DNA of 20,562 bases from contig CAYMDU010000023.1 of NCBI GenBank assembly GCA_964389495.1, positions 1-20,562 on the forward strand, in the 5' to 3' direction. The position numbers were made by a program, and so were the translations under genes. The stretch is from RGIG3009 sp964389495. GTDB taxonomy: Bacteria; Bacillota; Clostridia; Oscillospirales; Acutalibacteraceae. A model generated the notes under the pieces. The model saw nothing but the letters and a program-made list of their open reading frames with translations. It was not told where the DNA came from and ran no database searches. Of this stretch, positions 15,148-20,562 are shown piece after piece; positions within the stretch are counted from its first letter, which is position 1, and each line of letters opens with the position of its first letter.

Positions 15148-16014
15148 ATGACCGCAAAAAAGAGAAAAATCAGGATTGCTTTGGCTGCTGTTTTGCCCTT
15201 GCTGATAGCGTTGGGCTTTTGGACAGTTTGGGGAAACACCGCATTACAGCTCCACACCTACACCGTACGGAGTGATACATTACCCGCATCATTTAACGGA
15301 TACCGCATTGCGCATGTTTCCGATTTGCACAATGCCGAAATGGGAACTGCCAACGAAAAGCTACTTGCCATGCTGCAAGATGCCCGGCCGGATAGCATTG
15401 CCATTACCGGGGACCTTATCGACTCCCGCCATACCAACAAAGAAATTGCTTTGCAGTTTGCAAAAGAGGCCGCCAACATTGCTCCCTGCTATTATGTAAC
15501 CGGCAATCACGAGGCTAGGGTGCCTGAGTATGACGAATTTAAAGATGACCTAGCCAAGCAGGGCATTGTTATTCTGGAAAATGAGCGGGTGGATCTGAAA
15601 CAGTCAGACGAAACCGTTACACTGCTTGGCGTAAACGACCCCAGTTTCCAAACGGATTATCTGTTCGGAGATGCCAAAACGGTTTTGCAGACCCAACTGC
15701 AACAGTTGATTAACGAGGACGACGGTTACACTATTCTTCTCTCTCACAGGCCGGAACTGTTTGAGGTCTATGTGAAAAGCGGTGTCGATCTGGTTCTCAG
15801 CGGCCACGCACACGGCGGTCAGTTCCGCTTGCCTTTTGTAGGGGGCTTGGTGGCTCCTAATCAAGGAGTGTTTCCCAAGTATGATGCCGGGTTATATACA
15901 GAAGAAACCACAAATATGATCGTAAGCCGCGGTATAGGAAACAGTCTTTTTCCGTTTCGCTTCAACAACCGTCCGGAAGTTGTTTTGATAGAATTGCAAT
16001 GTGAGGCATCCTGA
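15148..16014 (+). CDS. Membrane-anchored calcineurin-like metallophosphoesterase (YkuE/YaeI-like)
   Basis: The 288-residue protein has one N-terminal membrane segment (about 9-27) after a basic start, then a calcineurin-type phosphoesterase domain. Metal-binding motifs occur in order: DLH (59-61), GDLID (88-92), GNHE (119-122), SHRPE and GHAHGGQ. All key residues are present. The domain would face outward if the segment acts as a signal anchor. Related proteins hydrolyse phosphodiester or pyrophosphate bonds of lipid or cell-wall intermediates; the substrate here is unknown. The ATG at 15148 is chosen because GGGAGG stands 7 nt upstream; an in-frame ATG at 15100 lies before the promoter's -10 box. 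It is monocistronic and flanked by terminators. Confidence 0.9.
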   Translation: MTAKKRKIRIALAAVLPLLIALGFWTVWGNTALQLHTYTVRSDTLPASFNGYRIAHVSDLHNAEMGTANEKLLAMLQDARPDSIAITGDLIDSRHTNKEIALQFAKEAANIAPCYYVTGNHEARVPEYDEFKDDLAKQGIVILENERVDLKQSDETVTLLGVNDPSFQTDYLFGDAKTVLQTQLQQLINEDDGYTILLSHRPELFEVYVKSGVDLVLSGHAHGGQFRLPFVGGLVAPNQGVFPKYDAGLYTEETTNMIVSRGIGNSLFPFRFNNRPEVVLIELQCEAS

Positions 16015-16098
16015 AACAAACGGTATTTACCCGTGCTTTTCATCGTATCATTTATATTTGCCGCTTGTTGCGCCATCAGCAAATTTGTGCACAGATTA

Positions 16099-16135
16099 AA
16101 AATCCGACCTATGATCAAACCATAGGTCGGATTTT
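16099..16135. terminator. Bidirectional terminator between convergent genes
   Basis: A perfect 15-bp stem, AAAATCCGACCTATG / CATAGGTCGGATTTT, has a 7-nt loop. T-rich runs occur on both strands (ATTTTCTGTTTT on plus, ATTTTTAATC on minus), so it can end both the phosphoesterase transcript and the leftward polysaccharide operon. Confidence 0.88.
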
Positions 16136-16187
16136 CTGTTTTACAAGCACTTACCAACTGCCCGCGGTGAACGTTTCTCCGGCCCTG

Positions 16188-16595
16188 TTATTTCAAACAG
16201 TCGGCAGCCAAGCGCACGCCCCATGCAATGCAGTCCTCACACGAAGTCAGCGGCTTGCCGGTGGCTTCGCCTTTTAATTCGGCACAAATACCCGACCCAC
16301 ATTCTTTCACAAAGCACTCGCTCATCTGTTTGCAAACCGCATAGGTGGCCTGCTTGGTGGTGGGTTGCTCCACGGCACCGTCGCAACAGGAAAGCCCTGC
16401 CACCATCACCGCACCGGACAACGCCCCGCAAGTTTGCCCACGGCCGCCCATGCCGGCGCCGAATCCTTCGGCCATCCGCATAGCGGTGGCGCGGTCTACA
16501 CCCAATTCTTCACAAAACGGAAGCAACACTGCCTGAGCACAGTTGTGCCCTTTGGCATGCCACGCCATCGCTTCGGCTATCTTTTTCTCTACCAT
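16188..16595 (-). CDS. C_GCAxxG_C_C family protein (putative redox-active)
   Basis: This 135-residue protein matches the C_GCAxxG_C_C family, named for its cysteine pattern: C19 (HNCAQAV), C56 in the TCGALSGA core preceded by a glycine-rich GFGAGMGGRG, then C99 and C104, and C119 and C122 near the end. Extra cysteines C70-C71 are present. The family is common in anaerobes and is suspected to bind a metal or act in redox, with no proven reaction known to me. AAGGAAGG lies about 9 nt before the ATG at 16595. It is the last gene of the polysaccharide operon, 38 bp after the nucleotidyltransferase gene, and may be a passenger in it. Confidence 0.85.
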   Translation of the reverse strand: MVEKKIAEAMAWHAKGHNCAQAVLLPFCEELGVDRATAMRMAEGFGAGMGGRGQTCGALSGAVMVAGLSCCDGAVEQPTTKQATYAVCKQMSECFVKECGSGICAELKGEATGKPLTSCEDCIAWGVRLAADCLK

Positions 16596-16633
16596 GCTGT
16601 TTATTCCTTCCTTTCTCAACAACCGTATCCTTT

Positions 16634-17794
16634 TCAAATCTCCAACCGCGAACGGATATCGTCCACTTCGGCAACGGCGACATCGGAAACACGCTGAAAC
16701 CGCGAAATCTCCGAAGCAACCCGTTTGGACTTTCCGCCAAACAGTGCTGTTCCCCAGCGCGCCATCCAACAAAAGGGAAGCAAATAGGGCGCCCGCTTCA
16801 ACACCGGATAGGCAATGGTCATGGACTCATACGGCATAAAAAGCCGCTTGACCAAATAGGCTGCCGCCGATTGCGTTTCCGTCTTTTTCACGGTGCTGCT
16901 GTTTTCGGCACTGCCGTACACACCGCCTTGAAAAATGTATTGCAGCACCGCATCGGACACCACCTCGCTGTCTTTCTCGGTAAAGCACCGGTTGGCAAGA
17001 CCGCTCATTTCTTCGGCAAAGCGATAAATGCCCGCTTGCTGCAACAACTCTTTGGCGCATGTGCAGGGACAATCCATTCGGTGCTCCATAACCCAAAAAT
17101 CCATCAGTGTCCGCAAGCCACAACCGCCGGACAAAAAGTGGTAGGCCGCATGCGCATACAAATGAAATGTGAAAAAGTCTTTTCGGAAATCATAGCGCTG
17201 TCCTTGTGTGCACACCGCATAGTTCCATGCCTCCTGCAACACCGTATCTAAATTGTCGCGATGTTCCCGAATGTGAAAATGCAATTCCAAATGGATGCGA
17301 TTGGGCGAATACATGGCCACATCGTGGTATCGCCGTTTTCCACGGGTGTAGCCCTTTTCTTCCAACGCGGCAATCGCCTGTTCCAGTCGGTCTTCATGCA
17401 CCAGCACATCAATGTCACAACTGGTGCGCATACTATCCAGCGGATAGTACGGACGAATCACCGACCCCTTCAAGGGAATATACGGAATTTCGGCCTGTTC
17501 AAAAATCGCGCCGATTTCCTCGCCGGCAAATTTCAACTGCTCGCAGCGATACACCGACATCACCGCATCGCTTTGCAACTGCTTTTTCAGGTTGGCATCC
17601 ACCGGCACCTGACTGTCGTGTAGGATTTGCGAAACAATGTGCGCCAAATCGTGCCGCTTTGCCAAACGGTACAGCGTCGTTAACACATCCTGCGTTAGCA
17701 ACGCCCGATCGCCCGGTTCCCACGGTGTGCCGTTCAAAGCGGCATACAGTATTTCCAGCAGCAGGCGCTGAATGTCCCGCTCATCCACACGCAT
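16634..17794 (-). CDS. NTP_transf_5-type putative nucleotidyltransferase
   Basis: This 386-residue protein resembles the NTP_transf_5 family (nucleotidyltransferase fold), seen in polysaccharide and surface-glycan clusters. The core lies at about 103-160: IPLKG (106-110), then RTSCDIDVLV (123-132), where D127 and D129 form the metal-binding DxD pair. A histidine-rich segment LELHFHIREH and a helical C-terminal half follow. The gene is 13 bp downstream of the epimerase gene. The start is uncertain: AAAGGA stands only 2 nt before the ATG at 17794 but 6 nt before an in-frame GTG at 17788, which could be the real start. It might transfer a nucleotide or a phosphate-linked group onto a glycan precursor, but no substrate can be named. 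Confidence 0.78.
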   Translation of the reverse strand: MRVDERDIQRLLLEILYAALNGTPWEPGDRALLTQDVLTTLYRLAKRHDLAHIVSQILHDSQVPVDANLKKQLQSDAVMSVYRCEQLKFAGEEIGAIFEQAEIPYIPLKGSVIRPYYPLDSMRTSCDIDVLVHEDRLEQAIAALEEKGYTRGKRRYHDVAMYSPNRIHLELHFHIREHRDNLDTVLQEAWNYAVCTQGQRYDFRKDFFTFHLYAHAAYHFLSGGCGLRTLMDFWVMEHRMDCPCTCAKELLQQAGIYRFAEEMSGLANRCFTEKDSEVVSDAVLQYIFQGGVYGSAENSSTVKKTETQSAAAYLVKRLFMPYESMTIAYPVLKRAPYLLPFCWMARWGTALFGGKSKRVASEISRFQRVSDVAVAEVDDIRSRLEI

Positions 17795-18957
17795 CGTCCT
17801 TTCGCTTTTATTTCCGCCAAACCATCTTGTTCACCACACCGGTGTATGATTGAATAATCTTCACCACTTTGGTGGACACCTTTTCTTCCACATAATCCGG
17901 CACCGGTATTCCATAGTCGCCGCTGTCGTTCATATCCACCGCTGTTTTCACTGCCTGCAACAAACTTTTTTCGTCGATGCCGGCCAGCACAAAGCACGCC
18001 TTGTCCAATGCTTCCGGCCGCTCGGTGGAGGTTCGAATACATACCGCCGGGAACGGATGCCCAACGCTGGTGAAAAAGCTGGATTCTTCCGGCAAGGTTC
18101 CGCTGTCGGAAATCACCGCATAGGCGTTCATTTGCAGCTTGTTGTAATCGTGAAATCCCAGCGGTTCGTGCATCACCACGCGCCGGTCGAGAACAAAGCC
18201 GTTTTCTTCCAAGCGCTTGCGGCTGCGCGGATGGCACGAATACAAAATCGGCATGTCGTATTGCTCGGCCAGCTTGTTAATCGCCGTAAACAGGCTTTGA
18301 AAATTGGCTTCGGTATCGATGTTTTCCTCGCGATGGGCCGACAGCAACAGATACTTTTTCGGTTGAAGTTGAAGCCGCTCCAACACATCGCTGGCCTCAA
18401 TATCCGCCAAATTGGCATGCAACACCTCGGCCATGGGAGAACCTGTCACATAGGTGCGCTCTTTGGGCAAGCCGCATTCGTGAAGATAGCGGCGTGCGTG
18501 CTCACTATACGCCAAATTCACATCGGAAATAATGTCCACAATTCGGCGGTTGGTTTCCTCCGGCAAACATTCGTCTTTGCAACGGTTACCGGCTTCCATG
18601 TGAAAAATCGGAATATGCAACCGCTTGGCGGCAATGGCCGACAAGCACGAATTGGTATCACCGAGAATGAGCAACGCATCCGGTTGAAGCTGGCTCATCA
18701 ATTTATAGGAACAGTTAATGATGTTCCCCACGGTGGCTCCCAAATCGTCCCCCACCGCGTTCATGTACACTTCCGGCGCAGCTAACTTTAAATCCTTAAA
18801 GAACACCCCGTTGAGGTTATAGTCGTAATTCTGGCCGGTATGTGCCAACACCGTGTCAAAATAACGGCGGCATTTGTCAATCACGGCGGCCAACCGAATA
18901 ATCTCCGGCCGCGTGCCGACAATGATAAGCAATTTCAGCTTGCCGTTGTTTTGGAAT

Positions 18958-19788
<831 letters not shown>

Positions 19789-19802
19789 TTGTCAATCCCC
19801 TT

Positions 19803-20562
19803 TTATTCCACAGTTTCGCCAAATGTGTCCGGACGGTGAGGGTCAAACGGTTCGTTAGCCCACATCAATGTCACCAGGTTTTCTGTTTCCGACAAATTGA
19901 TGATATTGTGTGTATAACCGGGCAGCATATGCACCGCCTCGATACGCTCACCCGAAACATCAAAATTCAGCACTTCGTCTGTTCCGATTTTGCGCTGTTG
20001 AATTCGCCCGTGCCCGCTGACAACAATGAAAAATTCCCACTTGGTGTGGTGCCAGTGCTGGCCTTTGGTGATACCGGGCTTGGAAATATTCACGCTGAAC
20101 TGCCCGCATTTTTCCGTTTTGAGAAGTTCGGTAAAACTCCCCCGTGCGTCGCAGTTCATTTTCAAAGGGAACGCTACCTTTTCTTTGGGGAGATAGCTGA
20201 GATAGGTGCTGTACAGCTTTTTGGCAAAACTGTTGTTCGGAATTTCCGGCATCACCAGTGTGTCGGTTTGCGCCTTAAAACTGTTGAGCAATTCCACAAT
20301 AGCGCCCAGGGTCACTTTGTGAGTGATCGGCGCGGCACAATATCGTCCGTTCTCGCACAGCACGGTATCGATACCGTTAAAATCACAACGGTGTTCCCGC
20401 CCTTCCAGCGCGTCCAGCAGTTCGGCAATCAAATCGTCGATATACAGCAGTTCCAATGATACCGTACTGTCGGTAACAGTAATCGGCAAATCGTGGGCTG
20501 TGTTGTAACAAAAGGTAGCCACGGCGCTGTTGTAGTGGGGGCGGCACCATTTGCCGAACACG
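19803..20562 (-). CDS. capF: CapF/FnlB-like UDP-2-acetamido-2,6-dideoxy-hexulose reductase, C-terminal part (gene runs off the right edge)
   Basis: About 252 residues of the C-terminal part are present. The visible portion begins at the end of an SDR domain (FGKWCRPHYNSAVATFC, then LLYIDD) and continues into a C-terminal cupin domain: CDARGSFTELLKT, GQFSVNISKPGITKG, HWHH, VVSGHGRIQQR, GYTHNI and MWANEPFDP. That SDR-cupin fusion is characteristic of CapF/FnlB/WbjC, which epimerises and reduces the keto-sugar before CapG completes UDP-L-FucNAc. The SDR cofactor loop and catalytic Tyr-Lys are outside the window. It is upstream of the DUF1796-type gene and is part of the same operon. Confidence 0.92.
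   Translation of the reverse strand, partial: VFGKWCRPHYNSAVATFCYNTAHDLPITVTDSTVSLELLYIDDLIAELLDALEGREHRCDFNGIDTVLCENGRYCAAPITHKVTLGAIVELLNSFKAQTDTLVMPEIPNNSFAKKLYSTYLSYLPKEKVAFPLKMNCDARGSFTELLKTEKCGQFSVNISKPGITKGQHWHHTKWEFFIVVSGHGRIQQRKIGTDEVLNFDVSGERIEAVHMLPGYTHNIINLSETENLVTLMWANEPFDPHRPDTFGETVE

Noticed and set aside
15148..16014. Phosphoesterase as part of the peptidase operon
   Set aside because: A strong terminator at 15050-15085 and an extended -10 promoter separate them.
16015..16060. Small hairpin ACGGT...ACCCGT after the phosphoesterase gene
   Set aside because: The stem is short and bulged; the strong bidirectional hairpin at 16099-16135 explains termination better.
17850..18785. 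Long open frame on the plus strand (311 codons) opposite the epimerase gene
   Set aside because: The minus strand has every epimerase motif in order; the plus frame shows no family signature.

Overview
The window looks like a chromosomal stretch of a strictly anaerobic Bacillota, most plausibly a Clostridia member of the gut type. This is inferred from gene content: a desulfoferrodoxin, an AhpF homologue of the kind that partners a lone AhpC, a ferredoxin:thioredoxin reductase-like [4Fe-4S] protein, an iron-sulfur flavoprotein, a cytosolic M16C peptidase and Gram-positive style Shine-Dalgarno sites (AGGAGG, AAAGGAG). No 16S gene or other taxonomic marker is present, so the assignment stops there.

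Layout. (1) 1-85: the 5' end of a tRNA-Leu gene on the minus strand with a strong promoter. (2) 234-3132: a divergent carbonyl/electrophile-stress locus. A drug/metabolite transporter and a MerR-family regulator with Cys54 read leftward; an aldo/keto reductase and an iron-sulfur flavoprotein read rightward. Their shared control region has a 19-bp-spacer MerR promoter, an AdhR-like operator and an opposing 17-bp-spacer promoter, whose two -10 boxes form one perfect inverted repeat. (3) 3195-5790 (minus): an oxidant-defence operon, superoxide reductase, then AhpC, then an AhpF homologue with its thioredoxin-like module at the C-terminus. (4) 5983-8506 (plus): an operon of a trigger-factor-like chaperone, an atypical thioredoxin (CFAC), a small FTR-catalytic-chain-like protein and a lipoprotein with an internally duplicated domain. 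It is closed by a very strong terminator. (5) 8633-14994 (plus): two tightly coupled half-size ABC exporters followed by a 961-residue M16C metallopeptidase, then a terminator. (6) 15148-16014 (plus): a membrane-anchored calcineurin-like phosphoesterase with its own extended -10 promoter and a bidirectional terminator. (7) 16188-20562 (minus): the distal part of a surface-polysaccharide operon. Its order is CapF-like UDP-sugar reductase (cut by the window edge), a DUF1796-type gene, CapG/FnlC-like 2-epimerase, an NTP_transf_5 nucleotidyltransferase and a C_GCAxxG_C_C protein.

How the genes fit together. From about 1.6 to 7.4 kb nearly everything concerns thiol, flavin or iron redox chemistry: detoxifying carbonyls, superoxide and peroxides, and supplying thiol reducing power. 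The right end makes part of an L-FucNAc-type polysaccharide.

The most unusual signal is in the DUF1796-type gene at 18958-19788. Ten tandem tetranucleotide units (GACA on the coding strand) start at its tenth codon. Gain of one unit would stop translation immediately after the tract, and loss of one would stop it about 30 codons later, so the gene has the architecture of a phase-variable switch. It is also clearly lower in GC than its neighbours and sits between two enzymes of one pathway, which suggests an acquired, switchable surface-modification gene.
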